DNA of 64,000 nt from Pyropia haitanensis (Eukaryota; Rhodophyta; Bangiophyceae; Bangiales; Bangiaceae), in assembly GCA_008729055.1 (NCBI GenBank), contig SDUX01000004.1, positions 1,736,001-1,800,000 on the forward strand, written 5' to 3'. The notes beneath the pieces are model-generated. The model did no database searches and was not told where the DNA came from. It saw only the letters and a program-made list of their open reading frames with translations. Position numbers and translations under genes: made by a program. Of this stretch, positions 23,115 through 33,407 are shown one piece after another; the first letter of the stretch is position 1; each line of letters opens with the position of its first letter.

Positions 23115-23768
23115 GGGGGGGAGGGTCGGGGGGTGGTGGCAAGGACTGGCTTTCTGTTGGTGGGGGGGCGGTGTCCGGAAGTGGGCCGTAGGCAATTAAT
23201 GGCCTTAACGGCACCGTACAATGCAGTTGAGACGGCGCCCCTGTGGCGGCTGCCGCCCAAGAGGTGCGCCGTGCAGGCAGGTCCAGCCCCGGCCGTCGGG
23301 TCCCCGACCAAAGACACCGGCGGGACGCCCTGGCCGCCCGGGCGGCACGAGCGCTGCGCAGGTCCTCTCCTGTCGGCGGGGGCGCCGCCACGGCGGGTGC
23401 GCCGCGCCTACCCCCGCACTTGCGCGTCGTCCAGCGGGTTACCGACGGAGCGGATGACTCGGCGGGTCCCTCTCGCCGCCTGGTGACCCTCCCCACTGTC
23501 CGAGACTGGGGAACCACAGTCACATCAGGCGGGGGTGCCCAGCCGCCCAGGTAGCCGACCACCACCCTCGCTACCACCCTTGACCAGCCACCGTCGTTGT
23601 GAAGCCGGCGGATGGGCCGCTTCGTTCCGTGTCGGTACTGTCTTGCTGCTTGTTCTTTTTTCAGCTTGACAGCCGCTGCCGCCGCCACCCCATCCCCACC
23701 CCCACTCTCCACGCCTACCCCCACTCCCAACCCCTTCTCCCTGCCCCCCCCCCCCTCTGGGCTCTGCT
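23115..23768. other. Convergent spacer between the SET/PHD gene and MRT4
   Basis: The 650 bases between two converging 3' ends have no supported ORF. They include a T-rich stretch at 23640-23662 and a pyrimidine-rich stretch from 23690 to 23755. Confidence 0.5.
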
Positions 23769-24440
23769 CTATGCCTTGAGGTCGGTAAATTGGCCGTCCT
23801 TGGTCGACAGGTGGCACAGCAGGTCCACCCGAAAGTCCGCCATCGCCACGCCGAGGAGCTCGAGCAGCTTGGCCCGCTGCGCGGTGAGCGTGTCGCCCAC
23901 CTCACACACAACAAAGTCCCCCACGAGCGTCACGACGCCGCGCACGAGCGACACGGGCAGGCCGAGGGCGCGGAGGTCGGGCTCCTGCGACGCGACAAAC
24001 TGGGCCAGCGGGCCCGCGTCGAGCGCCACCCGCTGCGTCGCCGTGTTTCCCGTCCGCGCGTACTCTGGCCGGGAGTAGGCGGCGAAAAAAGCGCGCACGT
24101 CCGCGTCTGGGCGGTTGGTAAAGAGGAGGCCGACGTCGCCCTTGAGGGCGCGCGACACGAGGTGCAGGTTGTCCACGTACTCGTCGGCGGCGCCGCGGCC
24201 GAGCGCAACGGTGGTGAGGGCGTTGCGGCCGTAAAAGAAGCGGCTGTCTGCCTTCCACTCCCCGCGCAGCGCCTTGAGCTGCCCGTTGCGGCTGTTGGCG
24301 ACCGAGTAGACGTACACGTGCGCGTACGCGTCAACGGCCTCGCGGAGGGTGGTGATGTAGGCGGCTTTGGAGGCGCGGTCGACCTTGCGGCCGGCCGTCT
24401 TGGCCAGCGTCACCACCTGCTCCCGCTTGCTCCGCGGCAT
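23769..24440 (-). CDS. MRT4: Ribosome assembly factor MRT4 (P0-like)
   Basis: The 223-residue protein starts at the ATG at 24440 with MPRSKREQVVTLAKT, a very typical MRT4 beginning. MRT4 is a nucleolar paralogue of the ribosomal stalk protein P0 and occupies the P0 site on pre-60S particles until it is exchanged late in maturation. The body shows the L10/P0-type core (FFYGRNALTTVALGR, GDVGLLFTNR) followed by the insertion domain, and lacks the acidic C-terminal stalk motif of P0 itself. Length agrees with the family, about 220-240 residues. Longer upstream in-frame sequence is low-complexity leader and has no comparable start. Its neighbour on the left converges. Confidence 0.92.
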   Translation of the reverse strand: MPRSKREQVVTLAKTAGRKVDRASKAAYITTLREAVDAYAHVYVYSVANSRNGQLKALRGEWKADSRFFYGRNALTTVALGRGAADEYVDNLHLVSRALKGDVGLLFTNRPDADVRAFFAAYSRPEYARTGNTATQRVALDAGPLAQFVASQEPDLRALGLPVSLVRGVVTLVGDFVVCEVGDTLTAQRAKLLELLGVAMADFRVDLLCHLSTKDGQFTDLKA

Positions 24441-25469
24441 GGTGAGAGGCAAAGGGGGGGGGGAGCGGGCGGGGGAAAGGCAAAGTGGAATGGGCAGGGA
24501 AAACGTCAAGGCGACTGAACAGGCGGCGGTCTCGACGGTCGGGAACAAAGGGGTGGAGCCAGGAGAGAGGAGAACCACAGGGGGGGCGGTGGGGGTGACG
24601 ACTGGAACGTACGACGGGAGGCCTCGGTGCGACGCAACATCCGTGGCGTCGTCGACGACACGGCCCCAGCGGCAGCGACGGGCGCGTGTGCGCCGCCGGT
24701 GTCCCGTCGACCAGGACTGCGAAACGAACACATTGAAAAAAGCCGTGCCATATTTTAATGTTAACGTGGCACAGAACAAATCACTTATTGTGTGAACGAA
24801 ACAGTAGAGTAAGTACACACGTGATGAATTCCTTGACAGCGCACCCACAGCAACTCGTCCCAGCGGGAGGGGCCCGTGCGTCGCTGCTCGCCGCCAGCCG
24901 AGGCGGAGAGCCCAACAACGCCGCCGCGCGTCGGCCACCCATTGGCTGCCACGACACCTCGGAACGGTGCCGCCCCCCGTCCAACGTCACGTGCGCCGCC
25001 GGCGGCGTCTCTGCCACGACCGCCACCCCTTTGTCCGGGTCGCGTCGCCCGCCGATGCGGACACGCGCGCCAGACCGGCTGCCGCCCGCCGCCCGCCACC
25101 CGCCGCCCGCCGCCGTCGCTGCGCGCGACGCCGCCCGCGCCGCTGCCGCGGCCGCCGACTGCCGCCCGTCCTCATCCCCGCCCTCACCCCACCCTCTTCC
25201 CCACCCTCTGCCGCACGGGGTTCCCGGCCCCCTCTTCCTCACCCTCTTCCCCATCCGCTGCCCCGACCCCACCCGCACCACCCCCGCTGCCGCCACCGCC
25301 GGCCGCCACTGTCACTGCCTGCGCCCTCGGTGCGCCCTCCCACCCCCTCCCGCCCCCGCCTCCACCCCCCCCTTCGCGTCGTGCTACCTACCCCCCCCCC
25401 CCCCCCTCTCGCCCCCCGCCCGTGCCCCCCCCATCCCCCCCCCTCCACACCGCGCGGCGGCACCCCACG
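24441..25469. other. Divergent intergenic region
   Basis: The 1-kb spacer lies between MRT4 (-) and the Ala/Gly-rich gene (+). It contains an AT-rich segment at 24720-24840 with a short hairpin: GTGCCA near 24745 pairs with TGGCAC near 24766. C-rich low complexity follows. The AT-rich segment is the best promoter candidate for either gene. Confidence 0.45.
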
Positions 25470-25658
25470 ATGGCCGGCGGCCGGCGGCCCGCCAACTACG
25501 CGGCGGTCCCCCGCCACCACCACCCCCCCACCTACGGCCCGATTGGCCCGCCGTCCCCCCCCCCCGCCCCCTCCTCGCCGCCGCCGCCGCCACGGGCGGC
25601 GGCTGGGCCACCACCGCGGGGGGTGGGCGGCGCCCGCCGCCGCGCCGCCGCGTGGCGT

Positions 25659-25689
<31 letters not shown>

Positions 25690-25690
25690 A

Positions 25691-25721
<31 letters not shown>

Positions 25722-28307
25722 GGGTGGCCAGCCGGCGGTCGCCGGCGGCGTGTACCTGCCGTTTGGGTCGGGCCGCGTCGGCGGGCCCGCCGGCGGCATT
25801 TGGTCGCCCAGCTACGTCAGCGCCGCGGCGGTCGCCGCCGCCGCCGCCGCGCCGCGGCGGCCGCGGTCACCGTCGCCGTCGCCGTCGCCGCCGCCGCGGC
25901 GGCGGCCACTGCCGCCGTCGGGGCCCCTGTCGCGGTCGGGGGGGTGGCGGCCGGGCGGCGCGTCGCCGCCGGCGCCGCCGGCGTTGCCGCCGCCGCTGTC
26001 GCCGTCGGCAGTGGGGGGGGGGTGGGGGGGGGGGGGGGGAGGGGGCGGCGGGGGCGGGGGCGGATCTCGCCGCCGCGCTCTGCCGGATGGTCGACGCGGC
26101 CGTGGCGCGCGCGGCGGTGGCGGCGGGGGGGGGGGGCGGGGGGACGGCAGCACCCCCGATGGCGGCCGGTACGCGGTCGCCCCCGAGGGCGACGGGGGCG
26201 GGTGGGGACGGCGGTGGTGGTGGTGGCGGTGGCGGCGGCGACGGCGGCACCGCCGCCCGCCTCGACGACCTGGCCGCCCAGGTGGTCACCCTCCGCGCCG
26301 CCGTCGCGGCGCTGTCGGCGGCCCACGGCGGCGGTGGCGGCGGTGGCGGCGCGGGCGGCGGCGGCGGTGTGGGCGGCGGCGGCGGCGGCGGCGGGCTGCC
26401 GCCGTCTTCCTCGCCGGCCACGACGGTCACGTCCCGGCCGCCGGTGGCGCCCGGCGTAGGGGCCTGCGGCCACCCGCCGCGGGGACGAGGAGGGGCGGAC
26501 CCCGTTGCCGCTGCCGCTGCCGCCGTCGGGGTGGACGGGCGGGACGCGACGGCGGGGGTGGGGGGGGGAGGCGCTCGCAGCGGCACCACCCCGTCGCCGC
26601 CGTCGCCGGTGCCGTCCTTCCCGCCCTCCCCGGCGGCGACGACGCCGCCGTCGCCGGTGGTGACCAGCCGCGGCGGCGGCGGTGGAGGTGGCGGTGGAGA
26701 CCGGAGAGGCGTCGGCGGCGGCGGCAGCGGCGGCAGCGGGGACGGTGGAGGTGGCGGCGGCGGCGGCGGCGGCGGCGACGGTAGGGGGGATACCAGCGGC
26801 GGTGGCGGCTATGGCGGCGGCTCGCCGCGGCCGCCGCGCACGCCGCGGGCGGCTGTCGCGCGGGCGGGCGCGACCCCCCCCCCGCCGCCCACCCGCCGTC
26901 GCCCGCGTCGCCCGCCCCCCCCCCCCCCCAGCGCACGCGGCGCTGGTGGCGGCCCCCCCCCCCTCGCCCACCGCCCGCTCCGCGTCGCGCACCCTCCGCC
27001 GCCTCGAGGCGGCCTTTGCGGCGGTCAGCAGCTCCGTCGCGGAGACCGCCGTCGTGGCCGCCGACGCGCACGCGGCGGCGGCGGCGGCCGCCGACGCCGC
27101 CCGCTGGGCGGCCGCGTCCCTGGGGGGGCGGCTGGAGCAGGCCGAGGCGGCGGTGTCACGGCTGGGCGCGGCGGTGGGGGGGAGGGGGGTGGCTGTGGGC
27201 GTGGGTGGGGGGGGTCGACGCGCGGCTGCGGCGGCTCGAGTGTGCGGTGGGGGGGGGGGTACCGCCCCGCCCGCCGCCCTGGTGGCCGCGGCGGCGGCCG
27301 TGACGCCGGCAGAGGGGGAGGCCTGCGGTGGGGGGGGGGTGGTGGTGGCGGCGGTGGGGGTGGGGGGGGTGGGGGGGGGGCGACGGCCGCCTGCGGGCGG
27401 CTGTGGCGGCGGCCGAGGCGGCGGCGGCGGCGGCGGGCGCCGCCGCCGCCGACGCGGCCGCCGCGGCGGCTGCAACCGCGGCCGACGCGGCGGCCGGCCG
27501 CGACGGCGGCGCCGCGGCCACCGCCGCGGCCGCCGCGGCAGCCGACGCGGCGGCCGCCGCGGCGGCGGCGGCCGGCCAAGTCGCCAACGACCGCGCCGCG
27601 GCGGCGGCGTCAGCAACGACGGCGGCGGCCGCGGCCGACGCGGCCGACGCGGCGGCCGCGTCGTCGCGCGCGGCGGCCGCGGCGGTCGACGCCCCGGCGG
27701 CGGCGGCGGCGGCGGCCGCGGACCGGGCGGCCGCCGCCGACGCGGCGGCCGCCGCGGCGGCGGCCGCCGCCCAGACCGCGGCGGCGGCAGCCGAGGCGGC
27801 GGCGGCCAAGGCGGCCCGCGCCGCGCCGGCGGCGGCGCGGTCGGCGGCGGCGGGGGCGGCCAAGGCCGGCACCGCCGCGGCTGCCGCCGCCGCGTCGGCG
27901 GGCGCCGCCGCCACCGCCGCGGCGGGCGCGACCGACGCGGCCGCCGCGGCGGCGGCCGCCGCCGACGCGGCCGCGGGTGCCGGCAAGGGGGCCGCCGCGG
28001 CGGCGGCGGCCGCCACGGCTGCGGCCGCCGCCGTGGACGGCGGCGCGGCGTCGGTGGCGGCGGCGGCGGCGGCGGCGGCGCGCGACGCGGCCGCCGCGGC
28101 GGCGGCGGCAGAGGTGGCGCGCCGCGCGGCGGCGGCGGCGGCGGCCGCGGCGGCGGCGGCCGCGTCGTCTGCCGCCGACGAGGCGGTCGGGGGGGGGGTG
28201 CCGCCGCCGCGTCACGAGGCGGCGCGCCTTTCCCCCGCGCCGCCGCCGCCAGCGGGTCGCCGCCCCCACCCGCGCCCTCGCCCGGCGGCGGTGGCGGCGG
28301 CGACGGC

Positions 28308-28356
<49 letters not shown>

Positions 28357-29369
28357 TTCCCCCTCCCACCGTCGACGCGGCGGCGGTGGCCGCGGCGCAC
28401 GCAGCGGCCCCCCCCCTCCCCCCCCTCCTGGCGGCGGCGGTAGCCGACGCGCTCCAAGCGCACACCGCCCCCCTCGCGGCGGCCATCACGGACGCGGCGG
28501 CGGTCGCGGCGGCGGCGGCGGCGTCGGTCCCCCCCCTCAAGCGCCTCGTCGAGCGGCTCCTCCGGTCACAGGCGGGCGTCGAGGCGGGCGTCCGGTCGCA
28601 GGTGTCGACCATCACCAAGCAGGTGTGCCTCGCGATGCGCTCCTTCACCGCCGCGCGCGTCGCGGAGAACAACGAGCTCCTCGACGCGGTCCTCCGTGAG
28701 CGGGTGCCGGCGTACGCGGCGGCCGCGGCGGCCGCCGCCGCGGCGGGCGCAAACGGCGGGGGGGGGGGGGACACGTTTGTGCGCGTCCGCGCGTTTGGGG
28801 GGGGGGAGGGGGGGGAGGGGGGGGGGCCGCCGCCGCCGTGGCCGAGGCCGCCGCGGTGGGGGGGGAGGTGGTCGTGGGGGGGGATGACACGGCAGGGTTG
28901 GGGGGGGGAATCTACCGCGTCAGCCGTGGCGGCGACGTGGCGGCGGTGGCGGCGGCGGCGGCACCCGTAGTGGCTGCGGGCGCGGCGGGGGGAGAGGGGG
29001 AGGCGGCGCCCGACGCGGCGGCCGCCGCCGCGGCGGCGGCTGCCACGGCGACGGCGCCGCCCGACGCGGCTGCCGCCCCTAGGGGCACCGACGACGGCAC
29101 GGCAGCGGCGGCCGCGACGGCGCCGCCGCCGACGCGCCCGTCGGCCGGCGCGGGGGACCGCGGCGGCCGTGGCGGCCGCACGAATGGGGGCGGCCGCGGC
29201 GCCGCCGCGGCGCTGCCGCGGCGGCCGCCGCCGCCGGCCGCCACGGCGGCCGACGCGGGCGGCACGCCCGCCACGGCGGGGCCCGTCGCCGCCCTCACCC
29301 GCGCCCTCACCGCCTACTGCCGCGACGCGCCGGCGGCGGCGGCGCCGCCGCCGCCGGGGGGGGGGACGC

Positions 29370-29408
<39 letters not shown>

Positions 29409-29547
29409 CGCCACCGCCGCCGCCACCGCCACCACCGCCGGCGCCGCCACCACCGGCGCGGCGGCCATCCCCGCCGCTGCCGGCGGTGGCCCGCCGGCAG
29501 CGGCTGCCGCCACGCGGTCGCCGCCGCCGCCGCGCGGCGGCGCGTGA
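25470..29547 (+). CDS. Putative Ala/Gly-rich coiled-coil protein, reading frame broken at several G/C runs
   Basis: I do not recognise this gene. An ATG at 25470 in a good context opens MAGGRRPANYAAVPRHHH. Protein-like segments then appear one after another in different frames, with switches at G/C runs: YLPFGSGRVGGPAGGIW (about 25753); RLDDLAAQVVTLRAAVAALS (about 26260); TLRRLEAAFAAVSSSVAE (about 26990); 250 residues of Ala-rich sequence with regularly spaced Asp and Thr (27370-28190); KRLVERLLRSQAG and MRSFTAARVAENNELLDAVL (28540-28700); and an Ala/Thr tail to a possible stop at 29545-29547. The hydrophobic Ala spacing with sparse charges suggests long alpha-helical coiled coils. Composition alone could mislead, since any frame of GCC repeats gives Ala, Gly or Arg. 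The non-repetitive segments at 26990 and 28540 are the main reason to believe in a gene. Confidence 0.35.
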
Positions 29548-29915
29548 GCGGCGGCGGGGGGGGGGCGGCGCCGCCGTGGCGGTGGGGGGGGGGGGGGAGG
29601 GCGCCTGCGCGCTGCCGTCGCCGCGCGTGGGGGGACCCCCCCGGCAGCGCACCGGCCGGCCGACGAACGCTGCGGGTGGGCGCCATTTTCCCTCGACCGT
29701 TGGCACGCCGGTTCCGGTTTGGGGGATCGTTGCGTCTGCCCGTGCGGCGGTACTGTACATTCCGCGGTGGTAAGTGCGGGACTTTTTTTTTTCGAGAGTT
29801 GTGGCGAGTGCGTCGCGCGTCCCACCGGTCGGGTCGGCACCGCCTGTCGGCGGCTGCCGCTTTGTCGGCGGCTGCCGCTGTGTCGGCGCGGGACGCCCGC
29901 CCCGGTTTTGAAAAT

Positions 29916-29925
29916 GTCCAATCAG
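29916..29925 (+). promoter_or_regulatory. CCAAT-box candidate GTCCAATCAG
   Basis: This 10-mer occurs identically at 59133-59142, upstream of the LPMO gene. Its core CCAATCA matches the NF-Y consensus. Function is inferred only. Confidence 0.3.
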
Positions 29926-30214
29926 ACGCGCCCGGCCGGCCACGTCGGGCGGCCGCGCCGCCCTCCCGAGGCCGCGACAGCCGCGGGCTGCGCAGCGCCG
30001 GCGCGGCACTGCGGCCGCCGTGCGGCCGTGCGGGCACACCACGCCCCCCCCCCCCCCCCCCCCCCCCGCCCCGCCGCTGTTCCCCGCATCTAGTGCTGTC
30101 GAGTTTACCGCCACGTACGGAAAAAAGCAGGAAATTTCTTTCTTGCGCGCACAGAGGCCGTCAAGGCCGTTTTCTTGAAAGAGATCTTTCCTTTCATTTC
30201 CATCGCGAGACCCA

Positions 30215-30253
30215 CCACGTGGCACCGCCCACGCCCTCCTATTGGCAGATACA
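30215..30253 (+). promoter_or_regulatory. G-box/CCAAT module
   Basis: CCACGTGG at 30215-30222, with core CACGTG at 30217-30222, is followed 18 bp later by ATTGG (inverted CCAAT) at 30241 and then by AGATACA. A similar arrangement is at 55850. It lies about 0.85 kb upstream of the AIP1/WDR1 ATG. bZIP/bHLH and NF-Y binding is inferred from general eukaryotic consensus. Confidence 0.3.
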
Positions 30254-31069
30254 TGAAGCGGAGCTCGTATCTCCCTCCGATTGCAAGTCTCCTGGTGTGT
30301 AAGGACGCTTCTCCTGCGCGGTATTCGCCAGCCGTCTGCCTTGAGAGCCGCAGGCGCCGCTGCTGGCGCCGCCGCCCATCTGACAGTGAATGGCCTGACT
30401 GACCTTCCCGTAAATCCCCTTCATCGCAATTTTTCCCCGGAAAGGAGGACATCTCTACCCGCATCATCCCATTGCCGCTTCTTCTCCCCCCCCCGCCCCC
30501 CCCCGCCGGTCGTCGCCTGCTGACACTGTTGGCCCTGCTCGTCGCGACGCGGCGTGCCCGAGTCTCGCTCGGGCGGCGCCCGCCCGGCTGATTTGCCTTT
30601 TTTTTTTTTTTGTGGGAGAGCGCCCCGCGCGGCGGCCGCGCCACGCTGCGCGCGGCAAGGGCGGCCGCGGGCAGCCTCCCGCGGGAGCTCTGCGTCCAAT
30701 ATCTCTGTGTACTCCCCTCCCCCCCCCCCCCCCCCCCCCCCCCCTCACTCCTATCTGCTTCCTGAGCTCCAGGGCCCCCCTACACTGTCGCCTTCTGGAT
30801 CCACCACTGGCAGGGGTCGTGGTAGCAGACCTTGCTCTGGACCGATTTCGTGCGGACGCCTTGAGCGGGCTGCCGCGGCTCGGCGGGTGCCCCACGTCCG
30901 CGCCGCGCCCGGCGGTGGTCCGCCGTGGTCCGCTCGGCGGGTCCCCACAGCGGCTGCTCGCGCTGCCGCGGGCCGCTTTGAGCGCCCCACCCCCCCCGCC
31001 GTCAACGTCGGTCGCCGCCAGCCGTTCCCATCCCCCGTCAACGCCGCCCCCGCGACGCCCACCACCACG

Positions 31070-32962
31070 ATGGGGGGGAGTGCTGACGCTGCTGCCGCTG
31101 GCGCCCCCCGTCCGCTGGCCGTCTACTGTGGGGTGCCCAATGGCGTCCGCGGGGAGGGCGTCCACCTGTCGGCCGACCCGACCGGCGCGACGGACCGGGT
31201 GGCCTACGCGTCGGGCCGCACCGCGGTGGTGCGGTCGCTGAGCTCCCCGCTGGACGCGGTCGTCTTTACCCTCCACACGTCGCTGGTGACGGTCGCAGCG
31301 CTGTCGCCCGACGGTACGGCCGTCCTGTCGGGCGATGACAGCGGCTACCTCCGCCGCTGGGATGCCGCGACGGGCGCACAGACGCTGGAGCTGCAGGTCA
31401 TGGCCGGCCCCATCCGGGATGTGGCGTGGTCGGCAGACGCCGCGTTTGCGGCGGTGTGTGGGGACGCCCGCGGGTCGTACGCCAAGGTCATCAAGCTGGC
31501 GGCCGGGGGCTCACTGGCGGGCGCGTGTGGCGGCCACCAGAAGCGGGTGGCCAGCATTGCCATCCGGCCCGTGCCGGCGGGCACCAAGCCCACCGTCGCG
31601 ACGGGCTCGGAGGACTTTTCGGTTGGCCTCTTTGCTGGTCCCCCCGTCAAGGACACCAACATCCCCAGCTTCCTCAAGCACCACAGCTCGTTTATCTTTT
31701 GTGTGCGCTTCTCGCCGGACGGGTCCACGCTGGCGATTGCGTCGGGCGACAAGACGGTGTCGCTCGTGGACGTGGAGACAAAGGAGGTGAGCCGCACGCT
31801 CAGCGGCCACAAGGCGTCGGTGACGGCGGTGGCGTGGTCGCCAGACGGCGCCCGCCTGCTGACCTCTTCCAACGACAAGACTGCCAAGGTATGGGTGGTG
31901 GCGACGGGGGAGGTGGAGGCCACCCTGACGGTCGGCGGGACGGACGTGCTCGACATGCAGACAGGCTGCGCCTGGTCGGGTGCGGGCGCGCTCGTCACGT
32001 CCTCTCTCCGTGGTAACCTCAACGTGTTCTCCTCTACCGCCCCGTACGCGGCCACGGGCGTGCTGCGCGGCCACTCCAAGCAGATTGTCGGTGTCGCTGT
32101 GCCGCCGCCGCCTGCGCCAACTGGCTCCATTGCCTACTCGGCTGACTATGGGGGCCAGCTGGTTGCGTGGGAGCTGGGCGTCGGTGCTGCGGACGCGCCG
32201 TTTACCGGCAAGGGTCACGCCACGGGCCTGTGCGCGCTCGGCGCCAATGCCGAGTTTGTGATCACCACGGGCCAGGACGGCAATGTGTTTCTCACGCCGA
32301 CGGCGACGCTGGCCATCCCCAAGTCTCCCCTCAGTGTCCGTGGCGGGGGCGTGTCGTTGGCGGTGCCGGCGACCTCCCACCCGGCCTACACGACCGTCAC
32401 GGTCAACGAGTCGCGGCTGTGCCTGCTGTCCACTGACTCGACGGTCGCGGACGTGCCGTTTCCGCGGGGCGAGAAGGGCACGGCGGTGGCTACGACCACC
32501 GACGGGACTTCCCTGGCGGTGGGGGTGGAGGTGTCGGGTGGCGCTGGGGAGCTCCGCTTCGCGACCGTCTCGTCGAGCGGCGACGTGTCGTGGCGCAAGG
32601 ACGCCACCGCCCCCATGCCGTCGGCGCCCAACGTCGTGGCGTATTCCCCCGACGGCGCCACCGTTGCCGTGGGCGAGAAGAACCGGCGCGTCAAGTTTTA
32701 CGACGCGACCTCGGGGGCGCCCCGCAGCGCCGGGAGTGCGGCGCACACGGCGCGGGTGGACGCTCTCGCTTGGGCACCCGACGGCACACGGGTAGCGTCG
32801 GGAGGGCTTGACGGCACGTTGGCCATCCTGCCCGTTGGGAGCGACGAGGTGCGGAAAGTTATGGGCGCCCACCGGGGGGGGGTGACCAGCGCGGCATGGG
32901 TGGACGCGACGACGCTCGTGTCGTCGGGCGACGACGCCTGCCTCCGCACGTGGGCGGTGTGA
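31070..32962 (+). CDS. AIP1: Actin-interacting protein 1 (AIP1/WDR1), WD40 repeat protein
   Basis: The 630-residue protein starts at the ATG at 31070, in a CACCACG context. It is built of WD40 repeats across its whole length, the two seven-bladed propellers expected for AIP1. Clear repeats include SLVTVAALSPDGTAVLSGDD, GHKASVTAVAWSPDGARLLT, the near-diagnostic early segment GHQKRVASIAIRP with a SEDFSVGLFAGPP strand following it, and a final TLVSSGDDACLRTWAV. AIP1 works with cofilin/ADF to disassemble and cap actin filaments in the cytoplasm. Length fits the family at about 600-610 residues. It is a single exon, preceded by a C-run and pyrimidine-rich leader. An unrelated WD40 protein is possible but the block order agrees well with AIP1. 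Confidence 0.9.
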   Translation: MGGSADAAAAGAPRPLAVYCGVPNGVRGEGVHLSADPTGATDRVAYASGRTAVVRSLSSPLDAVVFTLHTSLVTVAALSPDGTAVLSGDDSGYLRRWDAATGAQTLELQVMAGPIRDVAWSADAAFAAVCGDARGSYAKVIKLAAGGSLAGACGGHQKRVASIAIRPVPAGTKPTVATGSEDFSVGLFAGPPVKDTNIPSFLKHHSSFIFCVRFSPDGSTLAIASGDKTVSLVDVETKEVSRTLSGHKASVTAVAWSPDGARLLTSSNDKTAKVWVVATGEVEATLTVGGTDVLDMQTGCAWSGAGALVTSSLRGNLNVFSSTAPYAATGVLRGHSKQIVGVAVPPPPAPTGSIAYSADYGGQLVAWELGVGAADAPFTGKGHATGLCALGANAEFVITTGQDGNVFLTPTATLAIPKSPLSVRGGGVSLAVPATSHPAYTTVTVNESRLCLLSTDSTVADVPFPRGEKGTAVATTTDGTSLAVGVEVSGGAGELRFATVSSSGDVSWRKDATAPMPSAPNVVAYSPDGATVAVGEKNRRVKFYDATSGAPRSAGSAAHTARVDALAWAPDGTRVASGGLDGTLAILPVGSDEVRKVMGAHRGGVTSAAWVDATTLVSSGDDACLRTWAV

Positions 32963-33118
32963 GCTGGCCCGGCCAGCCGCTGCGGGGTGATGCCTTGCAC
33001 GGAGGTGCGTTTGTGCCTGCTTTCTCGTCAGCAGGGTTTGTGTAGTTTTTCGTAGAGGTGATTTTCGCGCTGTTTTCGCTCCGACCTCGGGGGAGGTCCG
33101 GTTCGGGTTCGGTTTCGC

Positions 33119-33407
33119 GAATACGGCGTATTTGTCTGACCTCTGGAAGCGTTCGGCCGAACGATGCATGCAGTGTACACACGTGTCCACAAGTTCGCCA
33201 CGTGTAAGTCCTTTGACGAGTCAGGTGCGTTTGATCACATGTGATCCGACCTTCCTCCAGAGGTACTGTGGAGGGTTCGATCACTTTCGGCGGTTCGATG
33301 TGCTTCCGCTAAAAAGTGGATGTTGCTCGGACGTGCAGGTGTGGATTCATTGGTCCAAACGGCGATTTCCTGCACCTTAACGTACTGTCAATATCCACTT
33401 TTTATAG
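33119..33407. repeat. Palindrome cluster and foldback hairpin
   Basis: Within 290 bases there are: an AATACG-G-CGTATT dyad near 33119; the perfect 14-bp palindrome CGTTCGGCCGAACG at 33150-33163; the perfect 14-bp palindrome GATCACATGTGATC at 33233-33246; and a long stem whose arms CTAAAAAGTGGAT (from 33309) and ATCCACTTTTTATAG (to 33407) enclose an inner stem, GTGCAGG at 33333-33339 with CCTGCAC at 33369-33375. The region begins 155 bases after the AIP1 stop codon. It could be a foldback/MITE-like element or a structured transcript. Confidence 0.5.

Larger units (their letters stand above)
29548..31069. other. Intergenic region upstream of AIP1/WDR1
   Basis: The 1.5 kb include a duplicated 18-bp unit at 29844-29882, a CCAAT-type site at 29916, a G-box plus CCAAT module at 30215-30245, T-runs near 30598-30612 and a C-run at 30717-30744. 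ORFs in this stretch are low complexity and unsupported. Confidence 0.5.

Noticed and set aside
25817..30037. 1406-residue minus-strand ORF
   Set aside because: It is the reverse frame of the Ala-rich region and translates to Arg/Pro/Ala low complexity with no motif; the absence of stops follows from GC content.
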